From Dugong dugon (lineage: Eukaryota > Chordata > Mammalia > Sirenia > Dugongidae), in assembly GCA_030035585.1 (NCBI GenBank), contig CM057482.1, forward strand, positions 9,287,001 through 9,351,000: a stretch of DNA of 64,000 nucleotides. The letters run 5' to 3'. This document shows, one piece after another, positions 24,848-36,250 of this stretch. A program made the translations under genes and the position numbers. Under the pieces are notes generated by a model that was not told where the DNA came from, searched no databases, and saw only the letters and a list, made by a program, of their open reading frames with translations. How positions within the stretch are numbered: the stretch's first letter is position 1; each line of letters starts with the position of its first letter.

Positions 24848-25183
24848 TTATTAGTTGCCGTTAAGGTGGCTCATGACTCATGGCGACCCCACACACAACA
24901 GAATGAAAGGCCGCCCGGTCCTGCACCATCCCCGTGATCGGTTGTAGATTGGACTGTTGTGATCTATAGGGTTTTCATTGAATGATTTTTGGAAGTAGAT
25001 TGCCAGGCCTTTCTTCTAGTCTGTCTTAGTCTGGAAGCTCTGCTGAAACCTATTCAGCATCATAACAACAAGCAATCCACCACTGACAGAAGGGTAGTGG
25101 CTACATCTGAGGCGCACCGGCTGTGAACTGAAACCAGGACTACCGCGTGAAAGGCAAGAATTCTACCACTGAACCACCAATGC
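24848..25183 (-). mobile_element. tRNA-Gly-headed SINE with RTE-like tail
   Basis: On the minus strand it begins 'gcattggtggttcagtggta' then 'gaattcttgcc', the 5' half of a glycine tRNA, with a B-box-like 'ggtttcagttc'. The body has 'gaaaggcctggcaatctac', and the 3' part matches the RTE 3' end ('ggatggtgcaggaccgggcg', 'gtcgccatgagtcatgagcc'). The flanks 'tgtttgcat' and 'tgttgcat' may be the target duplication. Confidence 0.75.
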
Positions 25184-25423
25184 CTCACTGTTGCATTGTA
25201 TCAGTAGTTTATTCATGTTCACTGACACATACACGAAACCTACCACAATTCATTTATCCATTCTACAGATGACAATCAGGTAGTTTCCAGTTGGGGTTAT
25301 CACGAATAGTACAGCCATTAACACTGTTGCATGTGCCTTTTGGTGTACATATGCAAGCATTTCTGTTGGATATATGCCTAGAGTAGATTGCTGCGTCATA
25401 GTATGTTCATGGTCAGCTTTAGT

Positions 25424-26525
25424 TGGTGCACCTACTCCTCACTTACCAACTAGAAGTCACCTTCTTTTGAAAGCTTTCCTTGTCCTCCTCAAGCACGGTT
25501 AGACACTACACTTGTATTTCTGCTATACCAATTATATAACTTCCATTATTCTTTCAGTACAACACACCTACTCCTCACTTACTGTCTCATCCAACATTTT
25601 CCACTTACGACAATAGCAAGAAATCTACTATCTGACTATTTTGCACATTAACAAGGCGGCAGGCATGGCAGCAACAGCTACAGTGCATCCATTCCCTCAA
25701 GGAGGGTCTCTGGGTGCCTCTGGGAAGCTGGGCAGTGCTTCCCTGCGCCCTGCACCCCCTCTTGCCGGCAGGGGCGCCGTGTTCAGCTGCCACCGGGGCT
25801 GGCCTCCACCATGGCCACAGCATCAGGGCAGACCTGCAGGCAGCACCAAGCCAGCGGGCCCCTGTTCTGGGTTCCCAGCTCCTATGCAGCCTGAGGCCCT
25901 GCAGCTCAAAGCTGCTGTCAGGTGAGAAGGGAGGAAAGAAAGAGACATCGGAGAGGGTATTTGGAAGAAATGTGCGCGAGTTTAATGACATCCTAAAGTT
26001 AGCTAAACTGGGCCCGAAGCCTCTGAGACTCGGGGGACCTCATGAGTGTCCGGGCTCCGAGCACCCTTGTGGGAAGGCTGGAGCCTTGGTGACTCGCCGG
26101 ACCCAGAGGGCAGAGCAGGCTCCGGGATTGTGAACACAGGGCTCGCAGGGGTGGGAGTGGAGCCCTGTAGACAGCTCCGTGAGGGAAGCTCTGACCCAGC
26201 ACAGGAGAAAGGTGAAGTGGTTAAGCTGTGGGCCCTCCAGTCACACAGCTTGGCTTTATCCAGCTTTGTTTCCTCCAAGCCTCCTCCTCCGCAGAGGAAT
26301 AATCCATAATCAGGCTCATCACAGTGATGAGCACATTAGTAAATCTTAGCTGTTATTATTTCTGTGATCATATTTTCTAAATTAAAAAAACCGGACAAAT
26401 GGATAGTCTGAAAACAGGGAGGGGGAAAAAAAAAAACCCTCCATTTTCACATAATGCTGATTTTCTCGTCAATGACCTGGTCTTTGGCACCTAATTGTAT
26501 CGGTAAATGAGGAGTGGGTATACTA
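25424..26525 (+). mobile_element. ~1.1-kb nonautonomous DNA-transposon-like element, copy 1
   Basis: It begins 'cacctactcctcacttacca' and ends 'ggtaaatgaggagtgggta', an imperfect terminal inverted repeat. It holds a GC-rich middle, unlike the AT-rich introns around it. A second copy in reverse orientation is at 47935-48890. No transposase frame seen. The family (Tigger-like?) is a guess. Confidence 0.65.
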
Positions 26526-27830
26526 TCAAACAGTTTTCCAAAGCAGTTGTACCAGTTTATTTTCTCACTAGCAGTGTTCCAGTTGTTCCACTTCCTCGTG
26601 CTCTCTCTCTTTTCTTCTTGTTTTTTTCAGTCTGTTTAATTTCAGCCATTCTGGTGGATGTATAGTAGTTTCTCATTGTGGTTTTGATATTCATTTCTCT
26701 GAAGACTAATGAGACTAATCACCTTTCCATGTTTACTGGCCATTTGAGGATCCACTTTTGTGAAGCACTTCTTAATGTATTCTGCCCATTTTTCTTTTGG
26801 GTTGTCTGTCTTTTTCTTACTGACTTATATGAATTGTTTACATACTGTTGGTTATATGCATTGCTAGTATCTTCTTCCACTCTGCGGCTTGCCTTTCTTA
26901 CTTTCTTAATGGTGACTTTTGCTGAACGGAAGTTGTTTAATGCAGTCCAGTCTACGGATCTTTTCCTTTATGGTGGATGCCTTCTGTGACTTAAGAAATC
27001 TCTGGCTATCCCAATGTCAAGAATATACTCTTATATATTACCTTCTAGAAGCTCTAATTGATTTACCTTCCACATTTAGATCTAAAACCCACTTGGAATT
27101 ATTTGTTTTATATAGTGTGAAGTGGGGACCAAGATTCTTTTTTTTCTCTCTCCTATACGGATAACCACCTGACCCAGCCCCAGTTACTGAAAAGACCATC
27201 CTTTCCTCATTGCTCTGCCGTATAAACTGCTGTCATCAATCACATGTCTACATATATGTGGGTCAGTTTCTGGATTATTTGGTCTACTGTCTATCCTTGA
27301 GCCAATACCACACAATCTTATGTGAATTTTATTCTGATTCTTTCCTTCACGGTCCTTCTGTCTTCGCTGATTTGCTGTTAAACACCACTGCTTCACTGTG
27401 TCTTAAATGGATGTCTTTCAGGTTTTCTTGACTCCCTTACCATTTCACATTACACAGCACAGTGTGAACATGGCAAGATTCCCTGGGAGAGAATTTTCAG
27501 GTTGATTCGGCTAAACAGCTGGTTAACTGAGCAGAAAAACTCATTTGACCCTTTGTGTTTACCCTGCACCAAATGGATCAACGGCCTTAGTCTCCCATTT
27601 CATATCACAAAATAAAACACGTGCAGTTTACTCAGTTACTTTAATGGCATTACTTTCTACCTAAAAGGAGCCAAGTATTAACTGAATGAATGAATGATGA
27701 GTGACAATGATGACTATGTCTAACTTCTTTCATGCAACAGGACAGACTCAGGTCTCTGAAAATCCCACTTTGTTCAGACTCTTGTGTCATACATGCTAGA
27801 AGCTAACTCAGCATGGCTTCCAGTCCTCAC

Positions 27831-28005
27831 CTGACTGAGAGGAGAGACAGCGCCCTCATGACCATGGTTCTGGCCAGCAGAACCTGAGCAGCAGCAGTCA
27901 CTCTCCTTAAAGCCACCACCCGGTCGTGAGGGTTCACCAGGGCAGCGGCCTGCTCACCTAACGTTATTCTCCCAGAGGAACTTTTTTCTACAGAACCGTG
28001 GCAAC
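27831..28005 (-). CDS. HERC1: HERC1 exon e23 (r1594-r1651)
   Basis: 175 bp, two bases in and AG out, donor GTGAGG. It contains CHGSVEKSSSGRITLGEQAA and then the helices VVALRRVTAAAQVLLARTMV and MRALSLLSV. Alpha-helical scaffold. Confidence 0.92.
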
Positions 28006-28245
28006 CTGCAAAACATAAGATTTTGTTTAGTTCTCAACAAGGTAAGAAAAAAAAAAATCCAGACTACTGAAAATTTCCCCCATTCTACCTAGGCTCAATG
28101 CTGCAAAGAAATACAGCTCATAATACAACCCAGGGTTCAAATCCACTGCCAGTCAAAGAGACTGACCAACGTATTTTGCTCATCTGGGACTTTGTTATAC
28201 AGAAAATTCCTTGGGAGAAAGTTATTTCTAAGTCAATAATCTATA

Positions 28246-28542
28246 CTAGGTAGTCCTCAACTTACAATGAGGTTCTGTTGCATCGACTCGGTCATAAGTT
28301 GGTTCTGACATAAATTGAATACCTCATTTTTTAAAGTTTTCATTATTATTGCCGTTTATTATCAGTATCTTTATAAACCGAATCTTTGTCTTTGGGGGTT
28401 GGAAACATTCCATATAAACTTGCAGATATATTTTAACACTGTACGTAGAACATTCTACTAACGATAAAATGTACCAAAAAAAAAAGATGGTGTAAGTGCG
28501 GTTTGTCATAACTCGAATATGTTCAAAGTCAGGGACTACCTG
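28246..28542. mobile_element. Tigger-like MITE
   Basis: The ends 'ctaggtagtcctcaacttac' and (reverse complement) 'caggtagtccctgactttga' form imperfect inverted repeats flanked by TA on both sides, the usual Tc1/mariner-type target. No coding capacity. Confidence 0.65.
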
Positions 28543-29039
28543 TAGAGGAGAAATTTTCTTCTAAATAATCTTTTTTCTTTATTTTGCTCATGCATCACTT
28601 CTACTGATAGTAAGAGATACAGAAAAGATATAACCTTTAAAATATGCTTTTGAATATGAATATGCTTTGGAGATGTTTTTGGTGGCTAAACAACCAAATA
28701 CTGCCCCAATTATTTTGCATCCCCAATAACAAGAAGTTGTCATATCCTCTCATCCAAATACAAAAGCACAAAGCAGTTTTTAGTCAGTTCCAGAATTCTC
28801 TTGGCACAGAGAATTAAAAAAAGAAAAATTTTACTCATATTTTATACATTTTTATCGCTTCAATATTTTATTTTAAAAAATCAAAACTTAATATTACATT
28901 TGCATTCAAAATATTAAAATAACTGCCTAAAGATACTTGATGGAACAATGCTGGATCCTTACTATTATATGTTTACCTACCTAAGAAACAAATTGAGAGA
29001 GACTCTATAAAATCAATGTAAATCAGCATTTCAGTTTAC
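28543..29039. other. Intron e22-e23, AT-rich remainder
   Basis: Nothing recognised between the MITE and e22. Confidence 0.5.
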
Positions 29040-29240
29040 CTATTTGCATCAGAGTTTCTTCCATACTGTTTGTGGCTGTGACCATTGCTACGGATGCTCC
29101 CAGTGGATCACTATCGGGGAACTGAACAGGCTCTGGTACAATGCGCCGGTCATTTAAACCAAGGGGCCCGGCAAGCAATTCAAATTCTTCTTCACCTGTT
29201 AGCTTTTCATCTTCATCAACATCCAACATGTCCCAGTCTT
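29040..29240 (-). CDS. HERC1: HERC1 exon e22 (r1527-r1593), acidic segment
   Basis: 201 bp, two bases in and one out, donor GTAAAC. DWDMLDVDEDEKLTGEEEFE and then LLAGPLGLNDRRIVPEPVQF give an acidic patch followed by a short structured stretch. No named domain. Confidence 0.92.
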
Positions 29241-29933
29241 CTGGAATTTAAATAAACAAATGTACAGTGTATGAATACAAATATAACACAACTCTGCTGG
29301 TAACGGTTTTTGTGAGATATGTCTAAGACACACATGGACTGTAAGTCCAGTATCCACAGAATGAACTAGAGCACCATCTCCTGGTGATCCAACCAAACTG
29401 CACTCCTGAGGCATACTGAGACACTAAGGGAAAAGGAGTCGGTGTAGTCAAATCCATTTAAAGCAACGGCCAATGTTACAACTGGTAACAGAGGTTTCAA
29501 GTATAAGAAATACTGGCATGGGGCCAACGAAGAGTTCTTACCCTGTCCATAATCATTAGGAAATGATTTGCCTCAAGTAGATGGATGCTCCAGATAAGCT
29601 GATGCTTACTCATGTTTTATTTTTGACTTCGCTCACTTAGGATGAAAGTTCAAAATGTACTACATACTTTCCCTACTTTGGAAAAAAAAATCATGTCAAA
29701 CAGAAATTAACATTCTGTAGCAAAGCTAGTGTTTGAAGCCAGGTGCTTTTCCTCCGACTTCAGACTAGGGCTGTTGCTATTGAACTACCTTGTGCTTTTG
29801 GGGGCCAGTTTAAGTTAACATGGACATAAATATAAACACATACACATGAAGGTAGATTTTAGTACAGATGTTAAGCAGAGGGTACAGATAAAAGCACATG
29901 TAAAATAAAGAAGCTCTCAAAACAAACAACTAC
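29241..29933. other. Intron e21-e22
   Basis: No named repeat or exon seen. Confidence 0.5.
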
Positions 29934-29986
29934 CTTCATATACACTGTCCTGCTTGCCAATTAGATCTGGAGCTTGTCCCTTGTAC
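29934..29986 (-). CDS. HERC1: HERC1 exon e21 (r1509-r1526), 53-bp exon
   Basis: The smallest exon in the window, 17 codons plus one base at each end: YKGQAPDLIGKQDSVYE. The acceptor is GGTGCAG and the donor GTAGTT. It joins ...NSE-R-YKG and ...VYE-E-DWDML. Skipping it would shift the frame because 53 is not a multiple of three. Confidence 0.9.
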
Positions 29987-30734
29987 CTGCACCAAACATG
30001 AAGAACATTGTGTTTTTATATAAAACAGTTAGTACCCAAAACTGCAAATTAAGTGATTAGAACATTTTAAAAGGTCATTAATAAAGCAACACAAAATAAA
30101 AAAGCATGTTTCATGTTATAGGCTAATATAATAAAAACGGCTGGTATGTAGGCACAAACATGCTTATGAGATCAATGAGTATTTTACCAAAACACTGGGG
30201 AGGTTTCTGGGTTACCTGCAACTCTTTTAATAAAAACCTATCCCAGAAAGCTCGAAGATTTTAATAGTTGATGAGAGCAAAACAACCTGTTCACCAGAAA
30301 CCGCTACTCAAGGATGTGAGGGGATAGTATTTTCATGAGAGATCATTTAATCAAAAAGAAAAACAATCTATATTTTCACAAAGAAAAAGGTCTTAATTAA
30401 GATGCTAGTAATCTGGTAAAGAAGAACCATGAAGAAATTGACCATAAAGCCTCCTGAAGGTTAAGGCAAGGGTCCCAACAACAACTTGCCAACAAGTCAA
30501 AGTTCAACACAATCCAACTCTAGGGAAGGACCTGCTGCCATGACCCTCCCTGGACTCTCAGAGATTCTACAGGCTTCCACTCTAGTGGGAACATGAATTC
30601 CTCAACCCCTTCCATCCTTCCTGTCCCCAATTCAGTGATCATAGGACTTTTGAGAAGGTCAACATTAACTTCTCACATAAAGAAAGCTAGGGTATCCGTG
30701 CCTTAAGATACAAAAGACAGATACTATACTCTTC

Positions 30735-30905
30735 GGAAACCCTGGTGGCATAGTGGTTAAGGGCTACGGCTGCTAACCAAAAGGTCGGCAGTTCAAATCT
30801 ACCAGGCGCTCCTTGGAAACTCTATAGGGCAGTTCTACTCTGTCCTATAGGGTCACTAAGAGTCGGAATCAACTTGACGGCAATGGGTTTGGTTTTTTGG
30901 GTTCT
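30735..30905 (+). mobile_element. Afrotherian SINE close to the e20 donor
   Basis: Full-length copy flanked by a perfect 10-bp duplication (tatactcttc) at 30725-30734 and 30906-30915. It lies in the e20-e21 intron on the opposite strand to the gene, its nearest end 48 bases from e20. Confidence 0.9.
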
Positions 30906-30953
30906 TATACTCTTCATTCAGAGGGTCTGGAAATCTATACAATTCCAAGGTAC

Positions 30954-31222
30954 CTTTCAGAATTTGTTGTCTTGGATTTGGTCTTCAGGGCTAAGTACTT
31001 CTCCCTGCAGGTACCACATAACAGGTAGTATGGATTGCCACTCCCACATTCACCGCCGAACCAACCATCCACATAGGAGCCATTGCTTCGATAGCCCTGG
31101 CGGTTTGCACTGCGCCCGCAGCCTGGGTGGTTTCTCTTCATGTGCTGATTGAAGCTGACAACGCTGCATTCACACAGCTCACACACCACCACTTCTTCCC
31201 TGTCTTCAGACTCACAAACATG
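30954..31222 (-). CDS. HERC1: HERC1 exon e20 (r1420-r1508), Cys/His-rich zinc-finger-like exon
   Basis: 269 bp, phase 0 in, AG out. The peptide has CELCECSVVSFNQHMKRNHP, spacing C-x2-C-x9-H-x4-H, then GC, and later GGECGSGNPYYLLCGTCREK with another C-x2-C. This looks like a C2H2-type finger followed by a second cysteine knuckle, so zinc binding is inferred. The donor is GTACCT. An afrotherian SINE sits 48 bases downstream of the exon end. Confidence 0.93.
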
Positions 31223-32133
31223 CTGCACAGAATGATTTCATATCAAATTATCACAGTCAATTTAACATAAAATTAAGAAGAGGTATTTATGATATTAACT
31301 ATTTTGTTTACCTATGATGGAATATCTGCAAAATGTTTGTTCATGGGACATAACAAATTTCTTTCAAATCACACAATCTGAATATGTTCCTTGCCCTCCC
31401 TCATTCCAATAAATTACAATAAAAGTAACTGATTATCCTACTAAGAAAAGTGTTAATAAAAACGACAATCTGCCTTACCTCAAAAAGACTTTTTAAAACC
31501 CTCTAGTGAAAATAACTATTTTTCATCTGGTCATAACATTCATGTCTATTTTTTAATTTCTTAGAAAAGTCATTAAGATTCATTTATCTTATTAACTTAA
31601 TATAGTAGATCCTCTTTCCCGCAGGACTTACACTGGGAACTTTTCACTCTCCATGCTACTAAAGCGTAACGAATGTATACGTGCAGACAGAGGAATGACA
31701 AGATCTATGTGGGCACTGGTTCCTAGAACAAGGCATTATAGTGCTTAAAGGGAACCTATGAAGGAAGGAGAAGGGCATGCATTCAGATAGCAATGTGAGC
31801 AAAGCAGCCATGTTATATACCCAGCAGAGTCCATGGGGATCTGATGCCTGTTCTGTGCTCTATATTTGACATGAGAATCAAATATTACCACAATACAGCT
31901 CTATTCATCGAAGTCTGGGGAGAGAAGCAATAAAATTGCAAAGAGAAAGCAACAAGAGACTTTTTCTTATTAATTTGTAGGTCTCAAAGGAGCTCAAGCA
32001 TTAAATCCCTGAACTTCAGGACGAGACGTAAGACTTTTAGAGTGTTACAACTCTAGGCAAGGCTATTAGTAAGCTGTATGAAGAGGCAGGCAGGAAAAGA
32101 AGTCAGAGCAGCCCCCGCTGCAGTCACACACAC
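31223..32133. other. Intron e19-e20
   Basis: No named repeat or exon seen. Confidence 0.5.
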
Positions 32134-32354
32134 CCAGGTAGGCCAATCCAGTACCTCTGGGATCCACATTCCCAGAATATCATTGTCACTGGTCAGGTCT
32201 TGTCCAAACATGGCTTCCATCGCTTCATCATCAAGATCTATCTCCAACTCTTCATCTAAATTAAAGTCATACAACGTGCCTGGGTCTTGCTGCAACGATA
32301 TTCCTTCTCTCCGACTTTGGTTCCTGTGGGCCTGCACAGAGCGGTATAACCCCG
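32134..32354 (-). CDS. HERC1: HERC1 exon e19 (r1346-r1419), acidic linker
   Basis: 221 bp, two bases in, phase 0 out. It starts GLYRSVQAHRNQSRREGISL and has the acidic helix FNLDEELEIDLDDEAMEAMF, ending WIPEVLDWPTW. The start at the CTTCTGAG acceptor is fixed by phase: the downstream CTGTGCAG at 32332 would break the frame. The donor is TGG|GTGTGTG, weak. Confidence 0.9.
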
Positions 32355-32504
32355 CTCAGAAGCAAAGAAAAAAGGCATTTTATTTGCACGCATAAAACAG
32401 TTGGGAGTATTTTGCAAGTTCTTAACTGTCGTTCATGTAGGTGACAGCCTATCTCAGCGGACTTACTGGATCCCAGACCATAAACATCAAATTGTACCTA
32501 TCAC

Positions 32505-32640
32505 AAGTGTTTCTTTACCTGTAAAATGATAAGAGCACTCATACCTCACCGGGGTGTTGACAGGTTTAAATAAAATAAACCATGTAAAATACTTCACAAT
32601 ATTTGGTGTGTAGAAAAATATTCAATAACTATTAGCTGTT
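32505..32640 (+). repeat. MIR 3' part
   Basis: 'gtaaaatgataagagcactc' to 'caataactattagctgttac' follows the MIR 3' pattern. Confidence 0.5.
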
Positions 32641-33057
32641 ACTCTTCTTTTGGGTTTATTTTTAAAAAATCAGTCCCTTTCCATTATATGGTAAGCATAC
32701 AGCCTACTTTTTCCAGGACAGTCCCAATCTCTCTCTCACTGTAACTTATTAAATCATTATTCATGTTCTAATATTTTAATGATCAAATGATTTTGACAAA
32801 TCACATACCCCAGTTTTGGGTTTGAAAAATATATTCTGCGTAACTTACACTTTATATACCCAGAACATAATCCTAGAAGGATTTACTAATGTAACGAGGG
32901 AGTTTACTTTGGCTGATCTAGAGCCTTACCCAGCAGTGAAGCTTGAGGTGCACAGAGCGCATCAGGGAAACCAGCGCCTGCTTCCTTGGCAAAGTGCCTT
33001 TTCCATTTCCTTCTCACCGCTTAAACACGCGTCATCACTTCTTCAATTATAAGTTAA

Positions 33058-33170
33058 CTTACAAGAACTGTAAGTTGCTTGAGGGCAGCGAGAGCCATTA
33101 AGAAATTTCTCAAGCCCACAAGTCACCAGTACAGCCTTCTGCACCCAGAGGGCACTTAAAAATAAATCTA
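33058..33170 (+). repeat. L2 3' end fragment
   Basis: 'ctgtaagttgcttgagggca' is the conserved L2 end motif. Confidence 0.5.
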
Positions 33171-33374
33171 TGTATGTACAATGTGATTTCAATATGTAAA
33201 ATTATGTAAATGTGCAGAAAGTAATATGGAAGCAGTTCTTCTGTCAATGTGGTGGGACTGACTACTTAGTAACATTAGCGACATCTTTTTTAATGCTGCT
33301 TTTATGTTGACTTTAAAATAAAAACAAAAAATATGATACTTTCGCCAAAAAAATGACAGGAAACATATAATTAC

Positions 33375-33499
33375 CTGCTCTTGCTAGCAATGTGCGAGCA
33401 GCTAAATCAAACTTATGCCGTCTTGTTACTGCTGAGCGACCCCTAGCTGGTGGTCCACTTCCAGAAGCTGCATTCTCTGTATGATCCAGATTATCAGGG
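33375..33499 (-). CDS. HERC1: HERC1 exon e18 (r1304-r1345)
   Basis: 125 bp, one base in and one out, donor GTAATT. It encodes PDNLDHTENAASGSGPPARG and then the basic helix HKFDLAARTLLARA. A linker with no named domain. Confidence 0.9.
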
Positions 33500-34623
33500 C
33501 TATAAATGCAAGTTCAAGAGAAACACAATTTTTTAAGAAAAAAAATCATGAAAACGAAGCATTGGTGCAAGCTTGCTTATGGTATTACTTTTTCCTCTGA
33601 ATATCTCTGAGAATAAAATATAATTATGATAAAGTTTGAGACATTTTATGTCCCTTATAAAACTCCTAAGTTATAAATATGTCATATCCTGCGCCCTGAG
33701 CAATAATTGTATCTCACTCTGAACTATGCCAGCAATAAATAATGCTTAATGCATGTTCAAATTCAAATGAGATCAAATATGGCCTTAACTAAATCCTAAA
33801 TGATTAAATACTTACAACTTGAAACAATTGGGAATCTTTCCTTAAGAGAAACAGATACTTCAAAATAAGTTATAAAAATATAAATTGAGGCTGTTAGAAA
33901 AAGTCTGCATATTACATAAGACACAAGTCTTGGTAATAACATTACTTCATGGTTAAAATGAAAAAGAAGACTTAAAGTCCTAAAAAGTGCTGAAGGGGGA
34001 AAAATTTTAAGGGAATGTAGAATATTTTACTACATCTCATTTAGGCATTATCACAGAATTCTTTTTACAACTTAAAAAAGGGGCTTATTGTACTGGATAT
34101 TAAAAACTACAGAAAAGGTGAGAACATAAATTTAATTACATTAAGGCAGAAAAAATTTTAAATCTATTTCTATCGAATGTATTAATTAATTTCTAATATT
34201 TTTATAATTATTTTATAATTATAATACAATTTATAATAATTTTATAATTATCCTATAATTTCTAATGTTAAATATCTAAGTGAATATTCTATTTTATATC
34301 ATTTATATGCTATAAAATATCTTTTTCAGCATTTATTTTGTTTTAGAATAAACTTGTTTTCATTTTTAGGTTATTGTTTTCAAAGCTCAATTTTACATGA
34401 AAATGATGAATTCCCTTCTTTCCAGGAAAACCACCATTCAAGTTAAACTCGTCATGTCATTTCATTCACAGAAAATCCATCTGTAACTGAAACCCCCAGA
34501 CTTCCATACACCTCTGGTTATCAACTTTACACACTATTAAAGCATTTATGAGGGGAAATAAATGGGGCTTTGGGGTCACCATCTATAACACATGAAAAAG
34601 AAATAGAGAAATTAGAACTCCAC
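33500..34623. other. Intron e17-e18, AT-rich
   Basis: Very AT-rich, with palindromic 'ttataatt' runs near 34190-34265. No exon or named repeat. Confidence 0.5.
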
Positions 34624-34852
34624 CTTTCACTAAAGCCTTCCTCTATTTCAGCAGCATCAGCTGATGGTATGTCTCCCGGTGACTGTAAGTAACAGGGGTC
34701 ATTCGATTTCCCGCTGCCCAAGACTGCAGCTCCATGCCTTGAGTCGGCTGTGCTGCCTGACTGGGGCTCTTCCTCATCCTCGTGTCCAGGGTGTTCTATC
34801 ATCCACATGGCAAGGACAGTGATGTTCTGGGCATCAGCCTCTCCTCGAGCAC
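34624..34852 (-). CDS. HERC1: HERC1 exon e17 (r1228-r1303), UBA-like part 2 and acidic linker
   Basis: 229 bp. ARGEADAQNITVLAMWMIEH supplies the last UBA helix (WMIEHP), followed by the acidic, Ser-rich linker PGHEDEEEPQSGSTADSR and on to EEGFSE. The acceptor follows a 14-base T run on the coding strand; the donor GTGGAG is only moderate. Confidence 0.92.
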
Positions 34853-35063
34853 CTCAACAGGAAAAAAAAAAAAAACGTCTGATCCTGACTTCAGGCAAAG
34901 CTATTCATGCAATCAACTCAAGAGTGTTTGCTATGATACCCTTATAATTAAGCCTGGCATTAAAAATCTTACCAAGCTTTATGGCCCCTTAAAAAACAGG
35001 TTACCTCTAATAAGACAGGAGTTCTCATATATGCATATGCTGATATACAAAAATTTATCCTAC

Positions 35064-35180
35064 CTGTGGCTTCCATGGCTTTGGCAATCTGCCGGAGAGA
35101 GAACCCCATTTCCAGCAAGGGTACTGCAATTGCTGGAGGAGGAGGGGAAGTTGAAAGCCTACTGCTGGGGTCTGACAAGG
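35064..35180 (-). CDS. HERC1: HERC1 exon e16 (r1189-r1227), UBA-like domain part 1
   Basis: 117 bp. After a Pro/Ser run the peptide AIAVPLLEMGFSLRQIAKAM carries the MGF loop and the first two helices of a ubiquitin-associated (UBA) fold. The third helix is encoded by e17. In UBA-family proteins this loop contacts the Ile44 patch of ubiquitin. The donor is GTAGGA. Confidence 0.92.
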
Positions 35181-35404
35181 CTGAGACAAAAGAAATAGAA
35201 GTAAGGGCCTAAATATCACCACACACCATGAGTAAAAAGTATACTTATAGCAACCCTAAGTTCCCAACTTGCTAGTAGTGTCCAAATTTAATGAAATTTT
35301 ACTCTATTAAGAATTCACTAAATGTAATTAAATTTGTTATAGCTTTATAAGGTTTTTCATACAGTTAAACCTGCTAACAGCACAAAGTAAATCTAATAAA
35401 AATT

Positions 35405-36250
35405 CCTTTTAAAAAGTCTTCTTCTTACTTTGAAATAATTTCCCACTTATAAAAAATTCTAAACTTACAAATATTTGCAAGAATAGCAAAAAGAATTCTT
35501 TTCTCCTTGAACCATTTGAGCAAGTAGCAGACATGATGTTCCATCTCCTGAGTATGTTATCATGTAACTCCTACAAATGAGGACATTCTCCTGCGTAACC
35601 ACAGTACAACCATCAGTCAGGAAATTAACATCTAATCCAGATCTCATACTATTCCACCAAATGTTCTAACACTGTTCTTTACAGCAAAGGATCCAATCTA
35701 GCATCATCTCTGCATTTAGTGGGCATGTCTCTTCAATCACTTTGATACTCTGAAAATTACAGGATAGCTGTTTTGTAGAACGTCCCTCACTTTGGGTTTG
35801 TCTGATGTTTCCTGATGATTAGATTCAGGTTATGCTTTTTGGCAGGACTACCACAGAGCGACGCTGCGTTCTCACCGCATTCTATCAGACAGCACACACG
35901 TCCAGTTTGTACTGGTTCTGTTAACTCTGACTGCTTGAGTTAGGTAGTTTCTACCAAGTTTTCACCACTTTAAAGTTACCTCTTTTTCCCTTCATAACGA
36001 ATTAGTATTTGTGGGGAGGTACTTTGAGAATATGTAAATATCCCACTTCTCATCAAAGTTTCACTCACTAGTTTCAGTATCCATTTGTTTACTGGGTAAA
36101 TTAATTATTACTGCCACAATTATCAAATGATCATTTTTTAACCCCATTGTTTCTTTTAGATTCACCAGCTGGCATTCCATGCTAAGGCAAAGCTTTCTCC
36201 TAATCTGTATGGACTTCTAGATTCTCATTGTATCTGTGGGTTATTATCTG
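35405..36250 (-). repeat. L1M-type 3' UTR, diverged
   Basis: Shares the order of segments with 60115-60830, for example 'ctttgggtttgtctgatgtt' and 'accacagagcgacgctgcg', though more diverged. A SINE tail scrap (plus strand) follows at about 36255-36312. Confidence 0.5.

Larger units (their letters stand above)
24520..27400 (-). repeat. Old L1 3' region, split by a SINE and a DNA element
   Basis: The segments 24520-24845, 25190-25423 and 26526-27400 read as one reverse-complement L1 end ('gtggttttgatattcatttc', 'gtgaagtggggaccaagatt'). The two insertions between them explain the gaps. Confidence 0.65.

Noticed and set aside
24848..25183. A functional glycine tRNA gene
   Set aside because: Only the 5' half matches well; the acceptor stem cannot close, and the rest is SINE body.
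25714..26309. Pro/Ala/Gly-rich open frames
   Set aside because: They lie in the GC-rich middle of the 1-kb transposon-like element; the second copy at 48 kb does not keep the same frame.
32332..32333. Acceptor of e19 at CTGTGCAG
   Set aside because: It would break the phase with e18. The CTTCTGAG site 23 bases upstream restores the frame and adds GLYRSVQ.
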